Shown: positions 55,678-63,646 of the stretch, in pieces
Numbering within the stretch: the stretch's first letter is position 1
Layout: the number at the start of each line of letters is the position of its first letter
DNA from: Christiangramia oceanisediminis
GTDB lineage: Bacteria; Bacteroidota; Bacteroidia; Flavobacteriales; Flavobacteriaceae
Reading direction: 5' to 3'
DNA: 64,000 nucleotides
Assembly (NCBI RefSeq): GCF_022570735.2
Contig: NZ_JANCNS010000003.1
Location: 186,001-250,000 of the forward strand
Translations under genes and position numbers: made by a program
The notes under the pieces: generated by a model
Told to the model about the DNA's origin: nothing
Seen by the model: only the letters and a program-made list of their open reading frames with translations
The model's database searches: none

Positions 55678-55743
55678 ATTATGTTCTAAAAACTGTTCTC
55701 GGTCGCGCCGCTAATGCAGTTTCATATAAAGCCGCGTCGATCA
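55678..55743 (-). repeat. Short sequence resembling the 3' end of lpd
   Basis: On the minus strand CTGCATTAGCGG followed by CGCGACCGAGAACAG matches the lpd 3' end at about 58342-58368, with one 2-base insertion. It reads as a 21-codon frame (DAALYETALAARPRTVF) whose ATG overlaps the stop of the ExbB-like gene. It may be a duplicated fragment or a dispersed repeat. Confidence 0.5.
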
Positions 55744-56181
55744 TGTTTTAAGTGATGAAACCCTATCTAATTCTGAATTTCTTATCCAGTTTAAAATAAA
55801 GCTGGCCATTCTGCCAATCAGAAAAGTAAATCCTCCAAATACTGGAGCAAGCAATGTCATCTTAAGACCTCCTGCAAATAATGCCGGCTCGACATCACCC
55901 AAAGCTTCAAAAGCATCAAAGATCTGGATAAGGCCTATAAACTGGGTAAATAATCCTACGACCAATGCCAGCAATGCCAATTGATTTATTAAGGTTATAG
56001 ATTTATGAAAGACATGAGTTGGCGATTTGAGTTTCATCGCCGACCTTGTTATTAAAAATAGGATCAATAGAAAGGAAATAAGAATTAGGCTCATCGCAAG
56101 AGGTCCCCCTTCGTTAATCCTTGCGAATAACTGGTCAAAAAATCCTTGCTGCTGTACTATCAAAATTCTTAATGCTAACAT
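55741..56181 (-). CDS. MotA/TolQ/ExbB-like proton channel protein
   Basis: This 146-residue protein has three predicted membrane helices: LAMSLILISFLLILFLIT, LALLALVVGLFTQFIGLIQIF, and GGLKMTLLAPVFGGFTFLIG. The spacing and the AL.....GGLK.TLLAP block match the TolQ/ExbB core. It is much shorter than normal ExbB, lacking most of the cytoplasmic loop. No ExbD/TolR partner is adjacent. It is divergent from a LytS/LytTR pair, so the gene may be a target or partner of that system. Confidence 0.8.
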   Translation of the reverse strand: MLALRILIVQQQGFFDQLFARINEGGPLAMSLILISFLLILFLITRSAMKLKSPTHVFHKSITLINQLALLALVVGLFTQFIGLIQIFDAFEALGDVEPALFAGGLKMTLLAPVFGGFTFLIGRMASFILNWIRNSELDRVSSLKT

Positions 56182-56393
56182 TTTTGGTTTTTTATGGATT
56201 ATATATCCAAATCTACTTTATAAGTTCTATGCTTAAAATTAAATGAGACGAACTGCAGGACCAGATAGCTTTTCGGCATATTTATCGGCTTAAAACTACT
56301 GAAATTGCTATTGAATGTTATCCAGCCTTCTAAACTGGTAATTTGTCGCAAAAATTTTCTTCTTTGATATTTTAGTGGGATTTTTATCAATTG

Positions 56394-57470
56394 ATGAATA
56401 TTGCCGGTGCATTTTTAGAATTAGGAAAGAGAATACTATTACATGGTCTTTTCTGGCTGGTGGTTCTTTTATTTTTCACCTTCTTTTTTGGGTTCGAAGG
56501 TGCAGGTTTCAATACCATCATTACATTTTCGGCATTTTTTCTCCCGGTAACCATGGGGACGACTTACGCATTCGTGTACAGGCTCATCCCCGATTATCTT
56601 ATTCTGAAGAAATATCTTCAATTCGTTTTATACTCCCTGGCGGTATTTATAATTTCAGCAACCTACATCAGCATTTCGGCCTTTTATGGAATAATCTTGA
56701 CCGCAGGTTATGATTACCAGGAAAACTTCCCCCTCACCAAAAGTCTTATTTATATTCTGATTAGTGTTTACCTGGTAGTTGCGATCGCTTCCGCTTTCAG
56801 TCTTTTGAAATATAATTATTCAGCTTTTGCTAAAAACGAAGAGCTGAAAAACAGGATCCTGGAGGCACAACTAAAACTAAAGGAACAGGAACTTCAGTAT
56901 TTAAAGACGCAGATCCATCCGCATTTTCTGTTCAATACGCTGAATACTATTTACGGCCTAAGCCTGGCTAACAAGCCTTCAACCCCTGAAATGATCCTAA
57001 GGCTTTCAGAACTTTTGGATTACATTCTATACCAAACTAAAAAGCCCTTAGTGAAACTTGAAGACGAAGTAAATCACATTCGCAATTATATTGACCTTGA
57101 AAGAAAAAGGTTCCAGGATACACTGGAAATTGAATTGAATTGTGACAGAATTCCTTTAGAAACAGAGATCGCACCCATGCTGCTTTTGCCATTTGTGGAG
57201 AACAGTTTTAAACATGGTAAAGGCAATGACGGTAAACTTCAAATATCCATCTGGATTAAACTAAAAGAGGAAAACCTTGATTTCAAAATCGTAAATTCGA
57301 TAAGGAAAAGTTCTGAAAGAACAGTTGGACAGGGAATTGGACTGCAAAATATAAAACGCAGATTAGACCTGATTTATGGAGACGACTATCAACTGAATAT
57401 TGAAAATAGAAAAGAAACATTTTGTGTTTATCTCCAACTGAATACCTCAAAATTCAAGGCCGATGTCTGA
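56394..57470 (+). CDS. LytS/YehU-type sensor histidine kinase
   Basis: The 358-residue protein starts with four hydrophobic segments (about residues 15-135). A coiled-coil follows (ELKNRILEAQLKLKEQELQYLK, in pieces), then the kinase core. The phospho-acceptor His is in QIHPHFLFNTLNTIYGL, the N-box is in LLLPFVENSFKHGKG and the G-box is GQGIGLQNIKRRLDLIYG. The ATG at 56394 follows a TTG codon. It overlaps the response regulator by 8 bases, so the two form one two-component operon. The signal is unknown. Confidence 0.92.
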   Translation: MNIAGAFLELGKRILLHGLFWLVVLLFFTFFFGFEGAGFNTIITFSAFFLPVTMGTTYAFVYRLIPDYLILKKYLQFVLYSLAVFIISATYISISAFYGIILTAGYDYQENFPLTKSLIYILISVYLVVAIASAFSLLKYNYSAFAKNEELKNRILEAQLKLKEQELQYLKTQIHPHFLFNTLNTIYGLSLANKPSTPEMILRLSELLDYILYQTKKPLVKLEDEVNHIRNYIDLERKRFQDTLEIELNCDRIPLETEIAPMLLLPFVENSFKHGKGNDGKLQISIWIKLKEENLDFKIVNSIRKSSERTVGQGIGLQNIKRRLDLIYGDDYQLNIENRKETFCVYLQLNTSKFKADV

Positions 57471-58176
57471 TAAAATTAAATGTCTCATCGTTGATGATGA
57501 ATCCATAGCACTGGATATCCTGGAAAATCATCTATCGAAGATCGAAAAAATCGAGTTAGCAGGAAGATGTTCCAACGCTAGTGAGGCTTTTAATATGATC
57601 AATTCCCGGAAGACCGACCTTATTTTTCTGGATATAAATATGCCTGGCATCTCTGGGATTTCATTTGCTAAATCCATCAATAAGGACATAAAAATCATTT
57701 TCACCACCGCCTATAGAGAATATGCGATTGAAGGTTTTAACCTGCATGCAGTAGACTATCTGCTGAAACCTATTTCCTATGGCCGCTTACTGGATGCCAT
57801 AAACAATTACTCCCAGGTTCATTTTCAAAAAACTATTGAAAATGAGAAAAATGAAAACCAGGCAGATTTTATATTCGTAAAGATAGACCGAAAAATGCAC
57901 AGGATAGACTATCATAAAATTCTATGGATAGAAAGTCTTAGTGATTACCTGAAGATCGAAACCACAGAGGGAACCAGGGTGACCAGGGAAACGATTTCTG
58001 CAATAGAAGATAAACTTCCAGATAACAGGTTTATTCGTGTACACCGCTCTTTTATCATTTCTGTTGATAAAATAGAAAGCTATTCAAACGAAGAGATCGT
58101 CATTCAGAACAGATCGGTACCTATCAGCAGGACCTATAAAGAGAATGTTATCAATAGTCTTGAAAAGTATCAATAA
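57463..58176 (+). CDS. LytTR-family response regulator
   Basis: The 237-residue protein has a receiver domain (KCLIVDDESIALDIL, phospho-Asp in LIFLDINMPGISG, Thr/Ser block IIFTTAYREYA, Lys in YLLKPISYGRL). A LytTR DNA-binding domain follows (FVKIDRKMHRIDYHKILWIES, then FIRVHRSFIISVDKI). It is the partner of the kinase in front of it. Targets are not visible. The divergent ExbB-like gene 4 kb-scale module around it is the nearest candidate. Confidence 0.93.
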   Translation: MSDKIKCLIVDDESIALDILENHLSKIEKIELAGRCSNASEAFNMINSRKTDLIFLDINMPGISGISFAKSINKDIKIIFTTAYREYAIEGFNLHAVDYLLKPISYGRLLDAINNYSQVHFQKTIENEKNENQADFIFVKIDRKMHRIDYHKILWIESLSDYLKIETTEGTRVTRETISAIEDKLPDNRFIRVHRSFIISVDKIESYSNEEIVIQNRSVPISRTYKENVINSLEKYQ

Positions 58177-58181
58177 GAAAC

Positions 58182-58253
58182 GACGCAGTAGACGTCGACT
58201 CCGCTCAGCCTGACCTTAACGATGAATATTCTGGAATTGATTCAGAATGACAA
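58182..58253. repeat. Repeat-like extragenic sequence after the response regulator
   Basis: GTCGACTCCGCTCAGCCTGACC followed by ATTCTGGAATTGATTCAGAATGACA (each read in pieces) resembles extragenic elements I have seen scattered in Bacteroidetes genomes. The second part folds as an imperfect stem. It lies between the response regulator stop and the terminator. Confidence 0.45.
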
Positions 58254-58255
58254 TT

Positions 58256-58288
58256 AAAAAAACCACCCAATTATTGAGTGGTTTTTTT
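58256..58288. terminator. Bidirectional terminator between the response regulator and lpd
   Basis: AAAAAACCACCCAAT with ATTGAGTGGTTTTTTT forms a 15-bp stem with one G-U pair and a tight loop, between convergent genes. Confidence 0.85.
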
Positions 58289-58325
58289 AACATTACCTCG
58301 AGTGTTTTCCAGAGGTTATATAAGA

Positions 58326-59729
58326 TTAAATATGCAGTGGCCTGTTCTCGGTCGCGGCTAATGCAGCTTCCTTCACAGCCTCGGCATAGGTTGGGTGTGC
58401 ATGAGACATTCTTGAAATATCCTCGGCAGACGCCCTGAATTCCATTGCAGTTACAGCTTCAGCAATAAGATCGGCTGTTCTGGCTCCAATCATATGTACT
58501 CCAAGTACCTCATCGGTCTTTTCATCAGCAAGGATCTTAACCAGTCCGTCAATGTCTCCACTAGCCCTGGAACGACCCAGTGCACGCATCGGGAATTTAC
58601 CTTCCTTATACTTTACCCCTTCTTCTTTCAATTGTTCTTCGGTCTTTCCTACTGAAGCAACTTCCGGCCAGGTATAAACCACGCCAGGAATAAGATTATA
58701 ATCGATATGAGGTTTCTGTCCCGCGATGATCTCAGCCACCATGGTTCCTTCTTCTTCAGCTTTATGCGCCAGCATGGCTCCACGAACCACGTCGCCTATC
58801 GCGTAAATATTGTCAACGTTGGTTTGAAGATGATCGTTCACCTTCACTCTTCCTTTATCATCCAGCTCCACTCCCGCGGCATCAGCCTTCAATCCATCGG
58901 TATAAGGACGACGTCCAACTGAAACCAGGCAGTAATCACCTTTTAGTTCGATCTCTTTATCCTTTTTATCATCGGCCTTGATCACAATCTCATCACCGTT
59001 TCTTTCAACCGACTTCACCTTCGTGCTCAAATGGAACTTAACGCCCTGCTTCTTCAATACTTTCTGAAGTTCCTTGGAAAGCGCGCTGTCCATCGTTGGA
59101 ATGATTCGGTCCAGGAATTCAACCACGGTAACTTCAGCCCCAAGACGACGATAAACCTGGCCAAGCTCAAGCCCGATCACACCACCACCAATAACGATCA
59201 TATGTTTTGGCACTTCCTTTAGCTTAAGGGCTTGAGTAGAAGTAATGATACGCTCTTTATCAAGTTCAATAAATGGCAAATTAGCAGGCTTGGAACCTGT
59301 AGCGATAATGGTCTTTTTCGCTTCGATGGTTTGAGTTTCCCCATCTTTTTCGATGTTGATATGAGTTTTGTCCTTAAAAGAACCCAAACCTTCATATACA
59401 TCGATCTTATTCTTGTCCATCAGGAACTTCACCCCGTCGCAAGTCTGGCTTACTACAGAAGATTTACGTTCCATCATTTTTTCAAGATTCAGCTTTACCT
59501 CACCCGGAATTTCGATCCCGTGCTCTTCAAAATGCTTGATCGCGTCGTGGTAATGATGAGAAGAATCCAGAAGTGCCTTACTTGGAATACAACCAACGTT
59601 AAGGCAGGTTCCACCAAGGGTGGAATATTTTTCTATGATCGCAGTTTTCATTCCCAGCTGGGCGCAACGAATGGCGGCAACATATCCACCGGGTCCTGAT
59701 CCTATAACTGCAACATCATATGTACTCAT
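58326..59729 (-). CDS. lpd: Dihydrolipoyl dehydrogenase
   Basis: This is the E3 subunit of the pyruvate and 2-oxoglutarate dehydrogenase complexes, reoxidising dihydrolipoamide with NAD. The 467-residue flavoprotein has the FAD motif VAVIGSGPGGYVAAIRCA, the redox disulfide GGTCLNVGCIPSK, the NAD motif VIGGGVIGLELGQVY, NIYAIGDVVRG and the active-site His-Glu block MSHAHPTYAEAV. The E1/E2 genes are not in this window. A -33/-7-like pair lies upstream, directly beside the heptanucleotide array. Confidence 0.96.
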   Translation of the reverse strand: MSTYDVAVIGSGPGGYVAAIRCAQLGMKTAIIEKYSTLGGTCLNVGCIPSKALLDSSHHYHDAIKHFEEHGIEIPGEVKLNLEKMMERKSSVVSQTCDGVKFLMDKNKIDVYEGLGSFKDKTHINIEKDGETQTIEAKKTIIATGSKPANLPFIELDKERIITSTQALKLKEVPKHMIVIGGGVIGLELGQVYRRLGAEVTVVEFLDRIIPTMDSALSKELQKVLKKQGVKFHLSTKVKSVERNGDEIVIKADDKKDKEIELKGDYCLVSVGRRPYTDGLKADAAGVELDDKGRVKVNDHLQTNVDNIYAIGDVVRGAMLAHKAEEEGTMVAEIIAGQKPHIDYNLIPGVVYTWPEVASVGKTEEQLKEEGVKYKEGKFPMRALGRSRASGDIDGLVKILADEKTDEVLGVHMIGARTADLIAEAVTAMEFRASAEDISRMSHAHPTYAEAVKEAALAATENRPLHI

Positions 59730-59766
59730 AATTGTCTGTTTTACTGGTTTTTTAACAAATTGACCG

Positions 59767-59797
59767 TAAAAGTACGACTATTCTCTACAATGACCAA
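59767..59797 (-). promoter_or_regulatory. Probable lpd promoter (TTGG-N19-TACTTTTA)
   Basis: On the minus strand TTGG (59797-59794) is 19 bases before TACTTTTA (59774-59767), close to TTTG-N19-TAnnTTTG. The last box base differs. It lies 38 bases before the lpd start. Confidence 0.45.
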
Positions 59798-59801
59798 TAC
59801 C

Positions 59802-59902
59802 CAGTTATCAGTTATCAGTTATCAGTTATCAGTTATCAGTTATCAGTTATCAGTTATCAGTTATCAGTTATCAGTTATCAGTTATCAGTTATCAGTTATC
59901 AG
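59802..59902. repeat. Heptanucleotide tandem repeat, (CAGTTAT)14 plus CAG
   Basis: I count 14 perfect copies of CAGTTAT followed by a partial CAG, 101 bases without a visible interruption. The array lies between the Lrp-type gene stop and the lpd promoter, five bases beyond the -33-like box of lpd. It does not lie in a coding sequence. Confidence 0.97.
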
Positions 59903-59981
59903 GAATTTAAAAATCTAAACCAAGATGAAAAAAGAAAAAATAATCTTTTCGCCACCTGAATTACAGTCAACAGCTTAATAA

Positions 59982-60440
59982 CTACAAACTCAAAACCGTG
60001 CTTTGCTTCACTTTATTGATGGTAAAAATACTTTTTGTACTGCCTATATGATCCAAAGTGGTTAGTTTGGTGACCAGGAATTCTCGGTAGGCATCCATAT
60101 CCTTGACCAGTACCTTCAGCATATAATCGAAATCCCCGCTTACGTGCAGACATTCGATCACTTCCGGCAGATTATTGATCTCTTTTTCGAATTTGGAAAG
60201 AAAATCCTTTTTATGCTGCACCAGTTTGATCTGGCAAAGAACCATAAAGGATTTCTGAACTTTTTCAGGATCAACCAGGGCTACGTATTTTGAAATTATC
60301 CCCTCACGTTCCATTTTTCTGATCCTTTCGTAAACCGCTGTTACCGATAGTCCCAGGTCATTGCTTATTTCCTTATTGGTCTTTTTCGAATCCTGCTGAA
60401 GATGTCCCAGGATCCGCTTATCTATTTCATCAATTTTCAT
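59982..60440 (-). CDS. Lrp/AsnC-family transcriptional regulator
   Basis: This 152-residue protein has the N-terminal helix-turn-helix (IDKRILGHLQQDSKKTNKEI, then GLSVTAVYERIRKMEREGII). A RAM ligand domain follows (FMVLCQIKLVQH, CLHVSGDFDYMLKVLVKDMDAY). I chose the ATG at 60440; the longer frame to 60572 adds residues unlike the family. It is divergent from a methionine gamma-lyase-like gene, so regulation of amino-acid breakdown by an amino-acid ligand is likely. Confidence 0.93.
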   Translation of the reverse strand: MKIDEIDKRILGHLQQDSKKTNKEISNDLGLSVTAVYERIRKMEREGIISKYVALVDPEKVQKSFMVLCQIKLVQHKKDFLSKFEKEINNLPEVIECLHVSGDFDYMLKVLVKDMDAYREFLVTKLTTLDHIGSTKSIFTINKVKQSTVLSL

Positions 60441-60596
60441 CTGCTTTAAAATATTTGGAAATACCTTCCATTTTTTAATAAAAATAGATTTTAATTCTGA
60501 GTTTACACATATTGATAGTTTTATTTTCCAAACATGATCAGGATCATTGTTTTTAAAACTAATATCCTCCAACTTTGGTATTATAAAGCTATTATC

Positions 60597-61811
60597 ATGA
60601 AATATAAACCAGCAGATCGTATACAGGATCTACAATATTTTGGTGAATTTGGAGGAGTGAATCCTTCGATCTCCGACTCTTCAACCTATACCTTTCTTTC
60701 CGCAAAAACCATGTTCGATACTTTTGAAGGCAACGCGGAAGGATGTTATTTATATTCCCGCCACTCCTCCCCTTCCAATCTTTACCTTGGAGAAGCCCTG
60801 GCAGCGATGGAAGGAACCGAAACAGCTAATGTGGCAGCTTCCGGAATGGGTGCCATCACCTCGGTTTTGATGCAGTTATGCAAGGCCGGTGACCATATTG
60901 TTTGCAGCAGAACGGTTTATGGTGGAACCTATGCTTTTCTGAAGAATTTTGCACCGAAGTTTGGCATCGAAACCACCTTTGTAGACATCACCAAACCGGA
61001 GCTGGTAGCAGCAGCGGTGAAGAAAAATACCAAAGTGATCTATTGTGAGAGCGTAAGCAACCCACTGCTGGAAATTGCCGATCTTGAAATTCTAAGCAGG
61101 ATCTCCAGAAATCATGAAATTCAACTCGTAGTAGACAATACCTTCTCCCCGCTTTCCCTTAGCCCGGCAAAACTGGGAGCCGATGTGGTGATCCACAGCC
61201 TCACCAAGTTCATCAACGGAAGCAGTGATACCGTTGGAGGTGTGGTTTGTGGAAGCAAGGATTTTATAAACGACCTGAGAAATGTGAATGACGGTGCGGC
61301 CATGCTTTTAGGGCCCACCATGGATAGTCTTCGTGCAGCCTCGATCTTAAAGAACCTGAGAACCCTGCATATTAGAATGAAGCAACACAGTCATAACGCG
61401 ATGTACCTGGCTAAAAAATTCCAGGAAGATGGTTTTAAAACGGTGTATCCTGGCCTGGAATCACACCCGGGGCACGAAACTTTCAAAAGAATGATGAACG
61501 AATCCTATGGTTTTGGCGGCATGCTAACCATAGATATAGGTTCGCTGGATAAGGCCAATGAGCTCATGGAGCTGATGCAGGAAAAGAATTTAGGTTACCT
61601 GGCGGTAAGCCTGGGATTCTATAAAACCCTGTTCAGCGCACCGGGAACTTCCACTTCTTCTGAAATTCCAGAAGAGGAGCAAAAAGAAATGGGATTGAGC
61701 GATGGATTGATTCGATTCTCCATTGGTTTGGATAACGATATCTCCAGGACTTACGAAATGATGAAGGCCTGTATGGCTGAAGTTGGTGTTCTCAGCACCG
61801 AAATGGCCTAA
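60597..61811 (+). CDS. Cys/Met-metabolism PLP enzyme, methionine gamma-lyase-like
   Basis: The 404-residue enzyme has the Cys/Met family blocks: AASGMGAITSVLMQLCKAGDH, CSRTVYGGTYAF, VIYCESVSNPLLEIAD, VVDNTFSPLSLSPAKLGAD and the Schiff-base Lys in IHSLTKFINGSSDTVGG. The family in flavobacteria is annotated as methionine gamma-lyase or plain PLP-dependent transferase. It probably splits methionine or homocysteine. The ATG at 60597 is preceded by TTG-N20-CAACTTTG. It is divergent from an Lrp regulator. Confidence 0.88.
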   Translation: MKYKPADRIQDLQYFGEFGGVNPSISDSSTYTFLSAKTMFDTFEGNAEGCYLYSRHSSPSNLYLGEALAAMEGTETANVAASGMGAITSVLMQLCKAGDHIVCSRTVYGGTYAFLKNFAPKFGIETTFVDITKPELVAAAVKKNTKVIYCESVSNPLLEIADLEILSRISRNHEIQLVVDNTFSPLSLSPAKLGADVVIHSLTKFINGSSDTVGGVVCGSKDFINDLRNVNDGAAMLLGPTMDSLRAASILKNLRTLHIRMKQHSHNAMYLAKKFQEDGFKTVYPGLESHPGHETFKRMMNESYGFGGMLTIDIGSLDKANELMELMQEKNLGYLAVSLGFYKTLFSAPGTSTSSEIPEEEQKEMGLSDGLIRFSIGLDNDISRTYEMMKACMAEVGVLSTEMA

Positions 61812-61890
61812 TTTTTTGCAGGATTAAGCCGAAAGTCGTAAAATTACGATCGCAAAAAATGATCACAATTAACGACTGGCATTAAAATTA

Positions 61891-61940
61891 AAAACCTCAC
61901 AGTAGTTTCGGGTTAAGATCGGGACTTACTGTGAGGTTTT
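61891..61940 (+). terminator. Large hairpin between the PLP enzyme and nhaC
   Basis: AAAACCTCACAGTA and TACTGTGAGGTTTT form a perfect 14-bp stem around a 22-base loop. A T-rich tract follows. It lies 79 bases after the PLP gene and acts most simply as its terminator. Confidence 0.75.
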
Positions 61941-61947
61941 ATTTTTG
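61940..61947 (+). promoter_or_regulatory. -7 box candidate for nhaC (TATTTTTG)
   Basis: TATTTTTG matches TAnnTTTG and lies 22 bases before the nhaC start, overlapping the end of the hairpin. No -33 TTTG is present. Confidence 0.35.
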
Positions 61948-61969
61948 CCGAAGACAGCTATAAGAACTT

Positions 61970-63442
61970 ATGGAAAACCCCAATGCGCAACCTGCACAGG
62001 ATTCGGTAACCAATATGCATGGAATCAGCATCACCCAGGCTTTAATTCCTGTGGTGGCCCTGATAGGCATGCTGGCCTTTAATGTTTTTGTTTTCGGTGA
62101 TGATGCATTAAGCGGTTCCAACCAGTTCATTCTTTTGCTTGGAGGTGGGGTCGCTGCTATAGTTGGCTATTTCAACAAAGTGAAATTCGATGACATGATC
62201 GATGAGGTAGCCCGGAATATCCAGAGTACGGCGGGTGCTATCCTCATATTATTAATGGTGGGAGCCCTGGCCGGGACATGGCTTATCAGCGGTATCATTC
62301 CAACGATGATCTATTACGGACTTCAGATCCTGAATCCAACAATTTTCCTCGCTGCCTGTGTGATCATCTGTTCGGTGATATCACTGGCCACAGGAAGTAG
62401 CTGGACCACTTCTGCAACCGTAGGTATCGCACTGATAGGGATTGCTGATGCGTTGGGAATTTCACTGGGAATGACGGCGGGAGCCATACTTTCCGGAGCC
62501 TATTTTGGAGATAAGATGTCTCCCCTGAGTGATACAACTAACCTAGCGCCGGCTATGGCAGGGACTGACCTGTTTACTCACATCAGGTATATGGCCTTAA
62601 CCACAGTGCCCACCATCACTATAACGTTGATCGTATTTATAATCATAGGTCTTAACCTGGACACGGCCGGAAATACCGACACTTCCAACATTCTTAATTC
62701 GATAGAAGCCAGCTTTAACATCAGCCCCTGGTTATTCATAGTACCTATAATTGTAATCTTTTTGATCGTTAAAAAAACCTCTCCATTAATCGCTTTATTG
62801 ATCGGAACTCTGCTTGGAGCAGTGGCTGCCTTGATCTTTCAGCCAGACGTGGTACTCGCAATCAGTGGTATGGATCAACTGAATTTTATCAGTGGCTATA
62901 AAGGCATAATGAATGCCATCACGGTGGATACAGCCGTAGAAACCGATTCTGAAGCATTGAATGACCTGTTCGCTTCCAGTGGAATGGCTGGAATGCTTGG
63001 AACGATATGGCTCATTATATGCGCAATGGTTTTTGGAGGTATCATGGAAGCAATCGGAGCCCTGGCTCGAATCAGTCGATCATTATTGAATTTATTTCAC
63101 ACCACCTTCGGACTCTTTGCCAGTACGGTATTCAGCTGTTTAGCATTGAACGTGACTGCTTCAGACCAATACCTGGCTATCGTTGTTCCGGGAAAAATGT
63201 TCGCAAAAGCATATAAAGACAAGGGGCTTGCTCCTGAAAACCTGAGCCGAAGTCTTGAGGATTCGGGAACGGTAACTTCAGTATTGGTCCCATGGAATAC
63301 CTGTGGAGCTTATCACAGCGGCGTACTTGGAGTTCCGGTTCTATCCTACGCCGGCTACGCCTTCTTTAATTATCTGAGTCCGTTTATGACCTTGTTATTT
63401 GCCGCACTGGGTATCAAAATAAGGAAACTGGCCGGAAAATAA
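61970..63442 (+). CDS. nhaC: Na+/H+ antiporter NhaC
   Basis: The 490-residue protein has about 12 membrane helices. It has the NhaC family blocks GALAGTWLISGIIPTMIYYG, LATGSSWTTSATVGIALIGIA, GAILSGAYFGDKMSPLSDTTNLAPAMAG (in pieces) and EDSGTVTSVLVPWNTCGAYH near the C-terminus. It exchanges sodium for protons at the inner membrane, useful for a marine organism. Some members move malate or lactate instead. It stands alone between a hairpin and the peroxiredoxin gene. Confidence 0.93.
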   Translation: MENPNAQPAQDSVTNMHGISITQALIPVVALIGMLAFNVFVFGDDALSGSNQFILLLGGGVAAIVGYFNKVKFDDMIDEVARNIQSTAGAILILLMVGALAGTWLISGIIPTMIYYGLQILNPTIFLAACVIICSVISLATGSSWTTSATVGIALIGIADALGISLGMTAGAILSGAYFGDKMSPLSDTTNLAPAMAGTDLFTHIRYMALTTVPTITITLIVFIIIGLNLDTAGNTDTSNILNSIEASFNISPWLFIVPIIVIFLIVKKTSPLIALLIGTLLGAVAALIFQPDVVLAISGMDQLNFISGYKGIMNAITVDTAVETDSEALNDLFASSGMAGMLGTIWLIICAMVFGGIMEAIGALARISRSLLNLFHTTFGLFASTVFSCLALNVTASDQYLAIVVPGKMFAKAYKDKGLAPENLSRSLEDSGTVTSVLVPWNTCGAYHSGVLGVPVLSYAGYAFFNYLSPFMTLLFAALGIKIRKLAGK

Positions 63443-63592
63443 TTCCTTCATATTTCTCAATTCTGCAGTTAAATTTCTGATTATTTGACAATTATAGATA
63501 AGTCTTATTTCGATTTACGAAATCAATAGACAACACCTATCAAACAATAAAATTTAAAAATTTTCAGGGCTTTTCAGAATGCATGATCTGCC
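63443..63592. other. AT-rich gap, no gene seen
   Basis: I see no gene or terminator hairpin in this 150-base stretch after nhaC. The peroxiredoxin promoter follows at its end. Confidence 0.4.
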
Positions 63593-63600
63593 TAAATTTG
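63593..63600 (+). promoter_or_regulatory. -7 box of the peroxiredoxin gene (TAAATTTG)
   Basis: TAAATTTG matches TAnnTTTG exactly, 46 bases before the ATG. TTTT about 18 bases upstream could be a weak -33 box. Confidence 0.55.
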
Positions 63601-63646
63601 CGGTCCAAGAAAAGAAGAAAAGTTTAATTTAAAATAACCTAATTAT

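Noticed and set aside
56199-56390. 63-residue minus-strand frame just upstream of the ExbB-like gene
   Set aside because: It fills the only space for the promoters of the divergent kinase and ExbB-like genes, and its composition shows no signal peptide or family pattern.
59802-59902. CRISPR array
   Set aside because: The unit is seven bases with no spacers; this is a simple tandem repeat.
61891-61940. Riboswitch upstream of nhaC
   Set aside because: The 14-bp stem with T-rich tail fits a terminator of the preceding gene, and the loop matches no riboswitch I know.
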